Source: Sphingobacteriia bacterium
GTDB taxonomy: Bacteria > Bacteroidota > Bacteroidia > Chitinophagales > Chitinophagaceae
Length of the DNA stretch: 13,954 nucleotides
Direction of reading: 5' to 3'
Assembly: GCA_004293505.1 (NCBI GenBank)
Contig: RDYY01000012.1
Coordinates: 5,455 to 19,408 of the forward strand
Below are positions 13,951 to 13,954 of this stretch, piece after piece. The translations under genes were made by a program, and so were the position numbers. A model generated the notes under the pieces. It did no database searches and had not been told where the DNA came from. It saw nothing but the letters and a program-made list of their open reading frames with translations. Position 1 is the first letter of the stretch. Every line of letters begins with the position of its first letter.

Positions 13951-13954
13951 CAGC

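Overview
The window reads as a chromosomal fragment from a member of the Bacteroidota, probably in or near the Chitinophagales/Saprospirales. This rests on three things. Several genes are preceded by the phylum's TAnnTTTG promoter element and lack a clear Shine-Dalgarno sequence. Two genes use TTG or GTG starts. The protein families are ones common in this phylum: a GH77 amylomaltase with tandem starch-binding domains, a rhodanese-fused persulfide dioxygenase next to a Crp/Fnr regulator, and a small four-helix-bundle protein. The genus-level placement is a guess. The tRNA genes do not encode CCA.

Layout. 1-238: the 3' end of a GMC-family oxidoreductase. 305-4295 (+): a large 4-alpha-glucanotransferase with a lysine/alanine/proline-rich N-terminal tail, then a dipeptide epimerase. 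4291-4331: paired hairpins between convergent genes. 4337-7846 (-): nucleoside phosphorylase, four-helix-bundle protein, dapF, corA and a Nudix hydrolase; the last three overlap or nearly touch. 7931-8001 (+): tRNA-Cys(GCA) with its own promoter and terminator. 8147-10924 (+): a compact four-gene sulfur operon consisting of an MBL persulfide dioxygenase fused to two rhodanese domains, a stand-alone rhodanese, a Crp/Fnr regulator and a four-helix membrane protein. 10921-12162 (-): ornithine aminotransferase. 12163-12420: a gene-free spacer. 12421-13427 (+): a GT2 glycosyltransferase broken by a one-base frameshift. 13479-13682 (+): a 67-residue membrane protein. 13753-13950 (+): tRNA-Gly(GCC) and tRNA-Leu(UAA), separated by a strong terminator-like hairpin.

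How the genes work together. The clearest functional unit is the sulfur operon. The MBL domain should oxidise glutathione or low-molecular-weight persulfide to sulfite, and the rhodaneses should move sulfane sulfur. The Crp/Fnr protein is the obvious local regulator. A perfect GTGA-N6-TCAC palindrome at 8082-8101, just ahead of the first gene, is a candidate binding site for it, and the regulator carries a cluster of cysteines that could make it a redox or persulfide sensor. That regulatory circuit is inference. The minus-strand block supplies the meso-diaminopimelate step (dapF), divalent-metal transport (corA) and nucleotide clean-up. The dipeptide epimerase on the other strand fits recycling of murein peptides. 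The remaining genes are ordinary carbohydrate, amino-acid and nucleoside metabolism.
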